From Cesiribacter sp964504565 (GTDB lineage: Bacteria; Bacteroidota; Bacteroidia; Cytophagales; Cyclobacteriaceae), in contig CAZDEY010000011.1 of NCBI GenBank assembly GCA_964504565.1, forward strand, positions 76,457 to 140,456: a stretch of DNA of 64,000 nt. The letters run 5' to 3'. The position numbers and the translations under genes are program-made. Each line of letters starts with the position of its first letter. Within the stretch, counting starts at the first letter, position 1. The notes under the pieces were generated by a model. The model ran no database searches. It was not told the origin of the DNA and was given only the letters and a program-made list of their open reading frames with translations. Of the stretch, positions 27,234 to 36,128 are shown piece after piece.

Positions 27234-27276
27234 GGTAGCTAACAGTGCTTTAATTGGTAAAGTACTGTTAGCTACC
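27234..27276 (-). other. Long inverted repeat inside the glycan operon
   Basis: Two 19-base arms (27234-27252 and 27258-27276) pair at 18 of 19 positions around the 5-base loop attgg. The one mismatch can form a G-U pair in one RNA orientation. No strong T-run follows on the minus strand, so it is not a textbook terminator. It lies between the phosphoglycosyltransferase and GT2 genes and could act as an attenuator, an RNA processing site or an mRNA-stabilising hairpin. Confidence 0.75.
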
Positions 27277-27291
27277 ATAAAGTAACTTCGT

Positions 27292-28377
27292 TTATACGGA
27301 TTCTTTTTGAAGCAATGCCGGGAAGGTCTGAGCCATAATTTTAAGATCAAACCACATTGAATAGCTATCGGCATACTGCATGTCTAACGCTATACGCTCC
27401 TCGGTGGACATTTCTTTTTTGCCCCGCTTAGTTACCTGCCATAAGCCGGTAATGCCTGCTGGTGCTAAGAAGCGCTTACTCCACAAATCGCGGGTAATTT
27501 TTTCTGCCTCATATAGCGGTAGGGGGCGGTTGCCTACAATTGACATATCGCCCAAAAGTACATTTATTAACTGAGGCAACTCATCCAAACTACTGTTTCT
27601 CAAGAATTTACCAAAGCGGGTAATTCTGGGGTCGTTATCAATTTTTACAAATGAAGTGCCTTTGGGGTCACCACTGTACTGGTTCAGGTGCATCATCTTT
27701 TGTAGTTCCTTGTCCGCACCTACCCGCATTGACCGGAATTTGTAAAAGTTAAAAATTCGATAGCCGGTACCAACCCGTTTGCTGATATAAAATACCGGTC
27801 CTTTAGATTCCAACTTAATTAGGGCCACAATTAAAAGGAAAAGTGGGCTAAGTAGTAGCAAAGCCAAGCCGGAAGCCAGAATATCGAATGCCCGTTTAAA
27901 AAACGATACCTTTAAATGCGGAAAACGGTTCAGTCCATTATCATTATCCAGCCGATCTTCACTGGTCTGGTGCAAAAAGGCAATTCGACCCAGCATATCG
28001 CCGATGGGGCGGCCGTCTACTAGAATATCGTCAGCACCGGAGGCTTTAGCCTTTTTAACAAACTCTTTGGTGCGAGACTGTGAATACAAAATACTAGGCA
28101 CTCCGCGAAGTTCATTACAGCGTTCCAAATTTTTCAGGAAGGTATAGGCTTCATTATTTTCAATATCTTCCCGGCAAAGAATAGCGTAGGGGAGTGGCTT
28201 ATTAGCGTACACCTCGCTCAGTAGGTTTACATAAGCTGTAAACGCATTGGGTAAATGCTGTAACTGAAATTCATTATTAGCCAATTCTTCAGTTAACTGG
28301 TCAGGAAATTTATTACCAACCAGCACTACTTTTTTAGAATGGCAAGGAGGAGTTGGTTTATTAGAGAGCTTCTGCAT
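27292..28377 (-). CDS. Polyprenyl-phosphate sugar-1-phosphate transferase with N-terminal pseudo-receiver
   Basis: The protein has 361 residues. Residues about 155-361 are a monotopic phosphoglycosyltransferase domain (WbaP/PglC superfamily): FKRAFDILASGLALLLLSP membrane anchor, YKFRSMRVGADKE, LRNSSLDELPQLINVL (catalytic Asp-Glu pair in LDELPQ), MSIVGNRPLP and PAGITGLWQVTKRGK. It starts glycan assembly by moving a sugar phosphate to undecaprenyl phosphate. Residues about 15-135 look like a receiver fold without its usual phosphoacceptor Asp (ILCRED in place of a DxxMP loop) and without the KP motif (LVDGRP). The start overlaps the upstream receiver gene by 17 bases. Confidence 0.9.
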   Translation of the reverse strand: MQKLSNKPTPPCHSKKVVLVGNKFPDQLTEELANNEFQLQHLPNAFTAYVNLLSEVYANKPLPYAILCREDIENNEAYTFLKNLERCNELRGVPSILYSQSRTKEFVKKAKASGADDILVDGRPIGDMLGRIAFLHQTSEDRLDNDNGLNRFPHLKVSFFKRAFDILASGLALLLLSPLFLLIVALIKLESKGPVFYISKRVGTGYRIFNFYKFRSMRVGADKELQKMMHLNQYSGDPKGTSFVKIDNDPRITRFGKFLRNSSLDELPQLINVLLGDMSIVGNRPLPLYEAEKITRDLWSKRFLAPAGITGLWQVTKRGKKEMSTEERIALDMQYADSYSMWFDLKIMAQTFPALLQKESV

Positions 28378-28771
28378 AATTAGGGGCTACTTCTGCTTGT
28401 TCTTGATTCGACAATAGGTTTTCTAAGGTAGATAGCAAATCCGGTGGATTAAACGGTTTGGTTAGGCAACCGCTGGCACCGGCCTGAAGGCATCGGGTCA
28501 CGATGTTTTCATCTTCATAACCGGTTAACATAACTACCGGAATATCGTAGTAATAGCCACTTTGCTTTAAATGCTTTAGTAAATCAAATCCGTTAAGTTG
28601 CGGCATATCTATATCAGAAAGGATGATATCCGGCAAGTTGCCTTTATCCATCCATACTAATCCGCGCATGCCGTTCTCAACAGTTACTACTTCATACTCA
28701 TCTTGGAGTAAAAAATTGAGTAGGGTACGAATGAAGTAATCGTCTTCTATAACTAGTACAGTCTTCTTCAT
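28361..28771 (-). CDS. Single-domain response regulator (receiver only)
   Basis: The protein has 136 residues, all receiver domain: acidic pair ED(D) near residues 8-10 (LVIEDDYF), phosphoacceptor D53 (LSDIDMP), threonine in MLTGYE and lysine in TKPFNPPD. There is no output domain. It is first in the glycan operon and overlaps the phosphoglycosyltransferase gene, so the two proteins are probably made together; protein-protein control of the transferase or a biofilm/exopolysaccharide switch is a reasonable inference. No histidine kinase is adjacent. Confidence 0.93.
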   Translation of the reverse strand: MKKTVLVIEDDYFIRTLLNFLLQDEYEVVTVENGMRGLVWMDKGNLPDIILSDIDMPQLNGFDLLKHLKQSGYYYDIPVVMLTGYEDENIVTRCLQAGASGCLTKPFNPPDLLSTLENLLSNQEQAEVAPNYAEAL

Positions 28772-28844
28772 TTCCGTTTCTTTAAAAGTTTAGTTTCTTA
28801 CTGTCAGGGTTTAATACCCATTAAATAACCAGAGGTAAACATTA

Positions 28845-28852
28845 CAAAGGTA
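28845..28852 (-). promoter_or_regulatory. Candidate -7 promoter box (TACCTTTG on minus strand)
   Basis: Matches TAnnTTTG and is the same octamer as at 4893-4900. It lies 74 bases upstream of the receiver start at 28771 and would drive the glycan operon. Confidence 0.5.
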
Positions 28853-29368
28853 AATCTTATTCAATTTTAAATTATTAATTTAGCATTAATTTAATATTAA
28901 ATAGGACTTCAAAATATACGTAATACAAAGCTATCAATTGAAAATAAAATAGCAAAGTATTGTATGATTTTAATTTTAAATATAATAAAAATATTCAGGC
29001 GCCGGTTAAATTCCAGTAGCTAGTAGTAATTTAAAACCGGGTGTTGAATGACTAGAATACCATAATTACGTAAAGGTTCAAACAGGTTAAAAAATAAGGT
29101 ACGTTGTCGGTACTATATATACTCCGTTCATTCAAATAGGGTTGTACCAAACGGTTACTTTTTTTGTAAAGGTACGTTCCGCAGTAAGATTTGGATGTAG
29201 TATAAGGCAATTATATTTCTGACTTTAGAAGTGCAATCGGTTTCAATTGCATTATTTATATTCATTCTAAATAATATACCGACCATGAAATCTAAAAAAT
29301 GCTTCTATATTATACCCTAAGGCAGTTTTTTCACCAAGAATGATGTGGTAAAAGATTTACTTTTTAGG
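28853..29368. other. Long AT-rich divergent regulatory gap
   Basis: Most of the 650-base space between the glycan operon and the respiratory operon. It is rich in A/T runs and has no gene. An imperfect inverted repeat at 29002-29040 (CCGGTTAAATT / AATTTAAAACCGG, 15-base loop) is the only structure I see. Confidence 0.6.
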
Positions 29369-29399
29369 TTGTTTCGCAAGGGTTCGGGTAGTAGATTTG
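29369..29399 (+). promoter_or_regulatory. Promoter of the respiratory operon (TTG, 20 bases, TAGATTTG)
   Basis: A -33 TTG at 29369-29371 and a -7 box TAGATTTG at 29392-29399 are spaced by 20 bases, as expected for the main Bacteroidota sigma factor. The ATG of actA is 22 bases further on. This is the best promoter match in the window. Confidence 0.7.
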
Positions 29400-29421
29400 T
29401 GGCGAAATTTTACCCGAAACT

Positions 29422-30831
29422 ATGCTGATTCGATTTCAGGACATGCTGAACCAGTACCCCAGCCACAAGTGGCGGCAGGGTTTCGCTATGCTAACTCTGG
29501 CTTTAATATTTTCCATAGCACCATTATTAAACTATGCCCAGTCCAACGATATTGGAGATAGTGGAGCTGGCACTCCAACTGTAGATGTTGACTCCACCCA
29601 GGAGCAGAGTGGCGGTACAGCCGATGTGCCTGCCCAAGAGGGAGCGCTACCAAGCTCGGATGAGGCAATTGCAGCCGGCAAAAGCTTATTTGAAAATAAC
29701 TGTACCCAGTGCCACGCAATAAACGAAGTGGTGGTAGGTCCGGCCCTTAAAGGAATTACCGACCGCCGGCCTACAGATTGGCTTATTTCATTTATTAAGA
29801 ACTCCCAGCAGGTAATCCAGAGCGGCGATAAGTACGCGGTTGATTTATATAACCAGTACAACAAGACCCAAATGCCGGCCTTTAACTTTAAGGATGAGCA
29901 GATTTTATCTATTCTGGCTTATGTGAACCAGGAAGCAGCTAAAGGCCCCACAGTGGCGGCAACCGACGGCGGCGTACCGGGCGGGCCGGGTGCTTCGGCG
30001 GCCAGCGATGAAATTCCGGGATATGTATATGCCATTTTTGCTATACTTGGCCTAGTACTTTTACTGGTGCTGGCAGTATTAATTTTGGTACTTACCGTAC
30101 TGCGTAAAAACCTTAACCAACGCGAGGATCTTTCGGAAGCCGATCGCGAAGTGGTGGGTAATGGCTTAAGCTTTAAGCAAATGGTTACCAGCCGCCCATT
30201 CTTGTTTTTAGTAATCTTCTTGTTTACGGCAGTAGTATTTAAAAATGTAATTGACGGGCTATATAGCGTAGGCGTAGCTCAAGGCTATATGCCAACCCAG
30301 CCTATTGCCTATTCGCACAAACTACACGCCGGTACATACCAGATAAATTGTAATTACTGCCATACTTCAGTTTACAAAGGCAAATCAGCCAACATTCCTT
30401 CGGCTAATATTTGTATGAACTGCCACAATGCAATTAAAACCGAGTCGCCGGAGATAGCCAAAATTTACGAGGCTATCGGTTGGGATCCGGAAAGCAGAAG
30501 TTACATTGAAGGCTACGAGCAGAAACCTATTGAATGGGTAAGAATTCATAACCTGCCGGACTTAGCTTACTTTAACCACTCGCAGCATACTAATGTGGGG
30601 GGTATAGATTGCCAAACCTGTCACGGTCCAATTCAGGAAATGGAGGTTGTATACCAATACAGCACTCTTACTATGGGTTGGTGTATTAACTGCCACCGCG
30701 AAACCGAGGTAAATACTGCCGATAATGCTTACTATGATAAGCTGGTGGAGCTACACGAGGAAAGTAAAGCTGTAGGCAATTTGAAGGTGGAAGATATAGG
30801 TGGTCTGGAGTGTTCTCGCTGCCACTATTAA
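29422..30831 (+). CDS. actA: ActA, multiheme cytochrome c of alternative complex III, with fused monoheme domain
   Basis: The protein has 469 residues. Six CxxCH heme sites: C94-H98 in an N-terminal class I cytochrome domain, then C310, C331, C397, C421 and C464 in the C-terminal pentaheme domain typical of ActA. A signal/anchor segment (about 19-37) and membrane helices at about 201-227 and 260-274 separate the two parts. It carries electrons from the ActB/ActC quinol site to soluble or oxidase-bound acceptors on the periplasmic side. It is first in the actABCDEF-cox operon. The N-terminal monoheme domain is extra compared with the pentaheme Rhodothermus subunit as I recall it. Confidence 0.93.
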   Translation: MLIRFQDMLNQYPSHKWRQGFAMLTLALIFSIAPLLNYAQSNDIGDSGAGTPTVDVDSTQEQSGGTADVPAQEGALPSSDEAIAAGKSLFENNCTQCHAINEVVVGPALKGITDRRPTDWLISFIKNSQQVIQSGDKYAVDLYNQYNKTQMPAFNFKDEQILSILAYVNQEAAKGPTVAATDGGVPGGPGASAASDEIPGYVYAIFAILGLVLLLVLAVLILVLTVLRKNLNQREDLSEADREVVGNGLSFKQMVTSRPFLFLVIFLFTAVVFKNVIDGLYSVGVAQGYMPTQPIAYSHKLHAGTYQINCNYCHTSVYKGKSANIPSANICMNCHNAIKTESPEIAKIYEAIGWDPESRSYIEGYEQKPIEWVRIHNLPDLAYFNHSQHTNVGGIDCQTCHGPIQEMEVVYQYSTLTMGWCINCHRETEVNTADNAYYDKLVELHEESKAVGNLKVEDIGGLECSRCHY

Positions 30832-30864
30832 TTGACAGGATCTTATTAGAAGGATATAAATAAG

Positions 30865-33800
30865 ATGAAAAAAAATAAACTGTATTGGAAAGGGCTGGAA
30901 CAACTTCGTAACGACGAATCGTTTGTGAAGAACAACCAAAGCGAATTTCCCGAATACTTACCAATTAGCGATAAGTCAGGAAATGGTCCGTCTCGGCGCG
31001 ATTTTCTGAAAATGATGGGATTTGGGGTAGCGGCCGTATCGTTGGCTGCTTGCGAAGCTCCAGTTAAGTATGCTATTCCTTACCTTAATAAGCCGGTTGA
31101 TGTAGACCCAACTATTCCCAACTACTACGCTTCTACCTACGCCGAAGGTGGCGACTTCTGTAGCATAGTGGTTAAAACCCGCGAGGGTCGCCCAATTAAG
31201 ATTGAAGGCAACAAGTACTCCGATATTACTAAAGGCGGTACCAGCGCCCAGGTAGAGGCATCAATACTTAGCTTGTACGACGGTGAGCGCATTCGCCAGC
31301 CTCTTAAAAAGGGTGGAGAAGCCCTTGATTGGCCTACCCTGGACCAAGCAGTACAGTCCGGCTTGCGGTCTGCTCAAAACGTCCGCATTATAAGCAATAC
31401 TATTCTTAGCCCTTCCACCAAGAAGGTTATTAACCAATTTGCTTCGGCAGTTGGCGGCGAGCACATTATGTACGACTCAGCCTCCAGCCATGCGCTAATT
31501 GAAGCTAATAAAAGTAATTTTGGTCAGGCAGCAGTGCCTAGTTACGATTTTAGTAAGGCTGAAGTAATCGTAAGCTTCGGTGCCGACTTTTTAGGTACGT
31601 GGTTGTCGCCGGTTGAATTCAATAAGCAGTATAGCCAAACCCGTAAGCTGGGTAAGGATAAAAATACTATGAGCCAGCACTTCCAGTTTGAGTCAGTAAT
31701 GACCGTAACTGGAGCCAATGCCGACTATCGCGGGCCTCTTCGTCCTTCGCAGGTAGGTCCGGCGGTAGCTGCTCTAAACAGCATGCTGGGGGGCGGCGGA
31801 AATGCTCAATCGCTAAATATTCCTCATTTGCAAGCGGCCGCTAAAGCTCTACAGGGAGCTAGGGGCAAAGGCTTAGTAGTGAGCGATTCTAACGATCCGG
31901 CGGTTCAACGCCTTATCAACAATATTAATCAGCGCTTAGGGAACTACGGTACTACCATTGATATTAATCGTCCGGCTTATTACCGCCAAGGCGATGATAC
32001 CAAAATGGCGCAGTTTGTACAAGATGCCCAAGCCGGCCGGGTAGGGGCAGTAGTGTTCTTGGATTGTAACCCGGTTTACGATAGTGCCTGGACTGAGAAG
32101 TTGCAAAGCGCACTGGCTGACAATAAAATTAAGTTTAAAGTATCTACGGCTCAGTCATTAGATGAAACCGCAGTACTGTGTGACTATGTAGCCCCGGATA
32201 ATCACTATTTGGAAAGCTGGAACGACCATGAGCCTAAGCGCGGCATGTTTAGCCTTAGCCAGCCTACCATACGTCCGGTGTTTAACACCCGCCAGGCTCA
32301 GGAAAGTATGTTGAAGTGGTCCGGTGCCTCGGATACATCTTATTACAACTTCCTACAGAACGAATGGAAGGGTAAACAGCAAGGTGGCGACTTCCAGCAG
32401 TTTTGGGATACCGCTCTGTATACCGGAGTATTTGTTCCCGGCCAGACTATCGATAGGGTACAACCTATGCCGGTAGGCAGCGCAAACCTAGGAAGGGAAA
32501 ATTCCGATCTGCAAGGTAGCGGAGTAAATACCGGAATAGCCCCAATGGACTCGGTAAGCCGTGGCAGTGTAGCCAATAACGTTGACCGAGCTACTGCTGA
32601 CTTAAGTCGTACTAAAACTGATAACCTTTACGGGCGTCCGCAGGATTCTACCGCCTATATAGCACCTAATACTACCGATGCTCAAATTGGTAGTGGGTTC
32701 CAAGCCGACCCAGACGGAGATGCCCGCGAAATTGCCAGTACATATAAGACTAACCCGGATGATCTGGAGATAGTATTTTACCAGAAAACGGCTATCGGAA
32801 CCGGACGCCAGGCTAATAACCCCTGGTTGCAGGAAATGCCCGACCCGATTACTAAGGCTACGTGGGATAATTATATTACAATTCCTCTTAGTTTAGCGCA
32901 GAGCGAAGGCTGGGACTTAAAGATGGACGAAGGCCGTACCAAAGTTGCTAAATTAACTATTGGCGATGCCGTAGTTTTGGCTCCGGTTATGGTGCAGCCC
33001 GGGCAGGCCGCCGGTACTATTGGCTTAGCGCTGGGCTACGGTAGAATTGCCGCCGGTAAAGTAGCTAATGAGCGCGGGGTAAATGCCTATCCGCTTCTGC
33101 CTACTAATAAGCAAGGCATTGTCCAGTACAGCGTTTCTAGCGGGGTTTCTTTGGAGTTAGTTGGTGATACCTATTTCATTGCCCAAACTCAGACCCATAA
33201 TACCTACATGGGCCGCGAAACGGTAATTCAGGATGCTACCTTAGCCGAATGGATTAACGATCCGAAAGCCGGCCGCTTTGAGCCTAAAATTGCTACGGCA
33301 GAAGGCCCGGTTGATCCTCAGGAACTATCGCTGTGGGATGGGCACACCTACCCCAACCACCACTGGGCAATGGTTGTGGATATGAACAGTTGTACCGGTT
33401 GCGGTGCCTGTACCATAGCCTGTCAGGTAGAAAATAACGTGCCGGTGGTAGGTAAGGATGAGGTACTCAACCGCCGCGAAATGCACTGGATGCGTATTGA
33501 CCGCTACTACAGCTCAGGTCCGGTTAACGGTGATGCCAGCGTATTTACTCAGTACGATGAAATGGAAGTAGCCGCCCAAAACCCGGAGGTTACGTTCCAG
33601 CCCATGATGTGCCAGCACTGTAATAACGCACCTTGCGAAACGGTATGTCCGGTGGTTGCCACTACTCACAGTAGCGAAGGGCTTAACCAAATGACCTACA
33701 ACCGCTGCATTGGTACCCGTTATTGCGCAAACAACTGTCCATACAAAGTTCGTCGCTTCAACTGGTTTAAGTACCACGACAACGAGCAGTTTGCCGGGGT

Positions 33801-34191
33801 AAACACCCCAATGAACGACGATTACACCAAAATGGTACTAAACCCGGATGTAACGGTACGTGCCCGCGGTGTAATGGAAAAATGTTCAATGTGCGTACAG
33901 CGTATACAGTCCGGTAAGCTACAGGCTAAGCGCGAGCGCCGCCGCCCGGTAGATGGTGAGATTGTAACCGCCTGTGCCAGTTCTTGCCCGGCCGATGCTA
34001 TTACCTTTGGTGACCTGCGCGATCCGGACAGCGAAATCAGCCAATTGCTGGATATGACCGAGGAAGGTAAGGTTCAGAACCCTAGAGCATATAATGTACT
34101 ACGTGAGATTGGGGTACGTCCTAACGTATTCTATCTGACTAAAATTAGAAATAAAGAGCAGGCGGAGACTGCCCCTGAAGTTGAAGCTTAA
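30865..34191 (+). CDS. actB: ActB, iron-sulfur/molybdopterin-oxidoreductase-like subunit of alternative complex III
   Basis: The protein has 1108 residues. A Tat motif (RRDFLKMMGFG, R44-R45) followed by a lipobox (LAAC, Cys63) predicts a folded, exported lipoprotein. Residues about 65-800 are a molybdopterin-oxidoreductase-like domain that in this family lacks the cofactor. Residues about 830-1040 are a four-cluster ferredoxin domain: CTGCGACTIAC (from C843), CQHCNNAPCETVCP, CIGTRYCANNCP, CSMC and CASSCP. A Ser/Asn/Asp-rich stretch at about 529-624 interrupts the first domain. It passes electrons within the complex. It starts 33 bases after actA. Confidence 0.94.
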   Translation: MKKNKLYWKGLEQLRNDESFVKNNQSEFPEYLPISDKSGNGPSRRDFLKMMGFGVAAVSLAACEAPVKYAIPYLNKPVDVDPTIPNYYASTYAEGGDFCSIVVKTREGRPIKIEGNKYSDITKGGTSAQVEASILSLYDGERIRQPLKKGGEALDWPTLDQAVQSGLRSAQNVRIISNTILSPSTKKVINQFASAVGGEHIMYDSASSHALIEANKSNFGQAAVPSYDFSKAEVIVSFGADFLGTWLSPVEFNKQYSQTRKLGKDKNTMSQHFQFESVMTVTGANADYRGPLRPSQVGPAVAALNSMLGGGGNAQSLNIPHLQAAAKALQGARGKGLVVSDSNDPAVQRLINNINQRLGNYGTTIDINRPAYYRQGDDTKMAQFVQDAQAGRVGAVVFLDCNPVYDSAWTEKLQSALADNKIKFKVSTAQSLDETAVLCDYVAPDNHYLESWNDHEPKRGMFSLSQPTIRPVFNTRQAQESMLKWSGASDTSYYNFLQNEWKGKQQGGDFQQFWDTALYTGVFVPGQTIDRVQPMPVGSANLGRENSDLQGSGVNTGIAPMDSVSRGSVANNVDRATADLSRTKTDNLYGRPQDSTAYIAPNTTDAQIGSGFQADPDGDAREIASTYKTNPDDLEIVFYQKTAIGTGRQANNPWLQEMPDPITKATWDNYITIPLSLAQSEGWDLKMDEGRTKVAKLTIGDAVVLAPVMVQPGQAAGTIGLALGYGRIAAGKVANERGVNAYPLLPTNKQGIVQYSVSSGVSLELVGDTYFIAQTQTHNTYMGRETVIQDATLAEWINDPKAGRFEPKIATAEGPVDPQELSLWDGHTYPNHHWAMVVDMNSCTGCGACTIACQVENNVPVVGKDEVLNRREMHWMRIDRYYSSGPVNGDASVFTQYDEMEVAAQNPEVTFQPMMCQHCNNAPCETVCPVVATTHSSEGLNQMTYNRCIGTRYCANNCPYKVRRFNWFKYHDNEQFAGVNTPMNDDYTKMVLNPDVTVRARGVMEKCSMCVQRIQSGKLQAKRERRRPVDGEIVTACASSCPADAITFGDLRDPDSEISQLLDMTEEGKVQNPRAYNVLREIGVRPNVFYLTKIRNKEQAETAPEVEA

Positions 34192-34210
34192 TTTTTAAAC
34201 GAACGCAAGC

Positions 34211-35584
34211 ATGCAAATAAGTGCACCAGTCCGGGAACCTTTAGTAACCGGAGGGAAAACCATTAAAGACGTAACCCATGACATCAGCCGTCATGTAGAG
34301 TCGAAGCCGGCTCCGCTGTGGATGTTGGCGATGGTATTATCGTTGGGCTTGTTAGCCGTAGGTGGCTACTGCGTATTTCGTACCCTGTGGGATGGAATAG
34401 GTATGTGGGGCCTAAATAAAACCGTAGGTTGGGCGTGGGATATCACCAACTTCGTATGGTGGGTTGGTATAGGCCACGCCGGTACGCTAATCTCGGCGGT
34501 ACTTTTATTATTCCGTCAGAAGTGGCGTACTTCAATTAACCGCGCAGCGGAAGCTATGACCATTTTTGCGGTAATTTGTGCGGCTCAGTTCCCCATTTTG
34601 CACATGGGTCGCCCTTGGTTAGGTGCATATTGGGCGTTGCCTCTGCCAAACGTATTTGGCTCGCTGTGGGTAAACTTCAATTCGCCGCTTCTTTGGGACG
34701 TATTTGCAATTTCAACCTACTTCTCAGTATCATTGGTATTCTGGTATATTGGTTTAGTGCCGGACTTCGCCACAATCCGTGACCGGGCCAAGAGCAAAAT
34801 TGCTCGTGCAGTGTACGGCGGCCTTAGCTTAGGTTGGACAGGAGGGGCCAAATCCTGGCAGCGTTACGAAGCAGTATCACTTATCCTGGCCGGGGTAGCT
34901 ACTCCGCTGGTACTATCGGTACACACAATCGTATCGTTTGACTTTGCAACTTCAGTAATACCGGGTTGGCACACTACAATCTTCCCGCCCTACTTCGTGG
35001 CTGGTGCTATCTTCTCGGGCTTTGCTATGGTACTTACCCTAATGATTATAACTCGTAAGGTGTACCGTCTGGAGGATTATATTACTATGGAGCATATTGA
35101 ATTGATGAACATAGTAATTATTATAACCGGCTCTATTGTAGGTATTGCCTATATTACTGAATTCTTTATTGCAGCCTATAGCGGGGTTGAGTACGAAGCC
35201 TACGCATTTATTAACCGGGCTTTTGGTAAATATTGGTGGGCTTACTGGACTATGATGACCTGTAACGTAATTTCTCCGCAGCTATTCTGGTTCCGTAAAA
35301 TCCGTACGTCAATTGTAGCAACCTTTATTCTAAGTATAGTAGTGAATATTGGCATGTGGTTCGAGCGTTTCGTAATTATTGTTACTTCACTACACCGCGA
35401 TTACCTGCCTTCTAGCTGGGCCATGTTTAGCCCTACTATATACGATATAGGAGTTTATACCTTTACTTTTGGTCTGTTCTTTACCTTATTCTTCCTATTT
35501 GCGAAGTTCTTCCCGGTAATAAATATGGCGGAAGTAAAAAGTGTACTAAAGTCATCATCTGTAACTGACGAGGTAAAAATATAA
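34211..35584 (+). CDS. actC: ActC, NrfD-like membrane subunit of alternative complex III
   Basis: The protein has 457 residues and about ten membrane helices of the NrfD/PsrC type. It forms the quinol-binding and possibly proton-translocating core of the complex. Recognisable segments are WVGIGHAGTLISAVLLLFRQKWR near the first helices and GWHTTIFPPYFVAGAIFSGFAMV in the middle. The stop overlaps the next start (TAATG). Confidence 0.95.
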   Translation: MQISAPVREPLVTGGKTIKDVTHDISRHVESKPAPLWMLAMVLSLGLLAVGGYCVFRTLWDGIGMWGLNKTVGWAWDITNFVWWVGIGHAGTLISAVLLLFRQKWRTSINRAAEAMTIFAVICAAQFPILHMGRPWLGAYWALPLPNVFGSLWVNFNSPLLWDVFAISTYFSVSLVFWYIGLVPDFATIRDRAKSKIARAVYGGLSLGWTGGAKSWQRYEAVSLILAGVATPLVLSVHTIVSFDFATSVIPGWHTTIFPPYFVAGAIFSGFAMVLTLMIITRKVYRLEDYITMEHIELMNIVIIITGSIVGIAYITEFFIAAYSGVEYEAYAFINRAFGKYWWAYWTMMTCNVISPQLFWFRKIRTSIVATFILSIVVNIGMWFERFVIIVTSLHRDYLPSSWAMFSPTIYDIGVYTFTFGLFFTLFFLFAKFFPVINMAEVKSVLKSSSVTDEVKI

Positions 35585-36126
35585 TGGCGGCACATCACAC
35601 ACATAACGATTATATACTAAGCCTGTATAACGATGAGGACGTTCTTATGGACGCCGTTATTAAGGCTCGTCAAGCGGGAATTACTATTGAAGAAGTATAT
35701 TCTCCGTTTCCGGTACACGGTTTAGACGAAGCTTTAGGCTACAAAAGAAGCCGCCTACCGATAGTAGCATTTTTATGCGGTATGGTAGGTACCATTCTGG
35801 CCCTTACTATGCAGATTTACATGCTGGGCTACGATTGGCCTATGAATATTGGTGGTAAAGATTTTATAGCCCTACCATCCTTTATTCCGGTAACCTTTGA
35901 GCTTACCGTACTCTTGGCATCATTTGGTATGGTAGGTACATTTTTGGTAATCAGCGATCTGAAGCCTTGGGCAGCCGTTAAGCCATTGGATTTAAGAAGT
36001 ACTGATGATATGCACGTAATGGCTATCAACCTAAGTACTAATAAAATGGCTGCCGCCGATATTCGCCGGGCGCTGGAAGGCACCGGAGCAGTAGAAATTA
36101 ACGATAAAACCGTAGAAATAGCCTAA
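35584..36126 (+). CDS. actD: ActD, DUF3341 membrane subunit of alternative complex III
   Basis: The protein has 180 residues. A soluble N-terminal part (VYSPFPVHGLDEALGYKRSR) is followed by two membrane helices (about 60-85 and 103-127), the standard DUF3341 layout. The family has no known cofactor and is thought to stabilise the complex. The start shares one base with the actC stop. Confidence 0.95.
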   Translation: MAAHHTHNDYILSLYNDEDVLMDAVIKARQAGITIEEVYSPFPVHGLDEALGYKRSRLPIVAFLCGMVGTILALTMQIYMLGYDWPMNIGGKDFIALPSFIPVTFELTVLLASFGMVGTFLVISDLKPWAAVKPLDLRSTDDMHVMAINLSTNKMAAADIRRALEGTGAVEINDKTVEIA

Positions 36127-36128
36127 GC

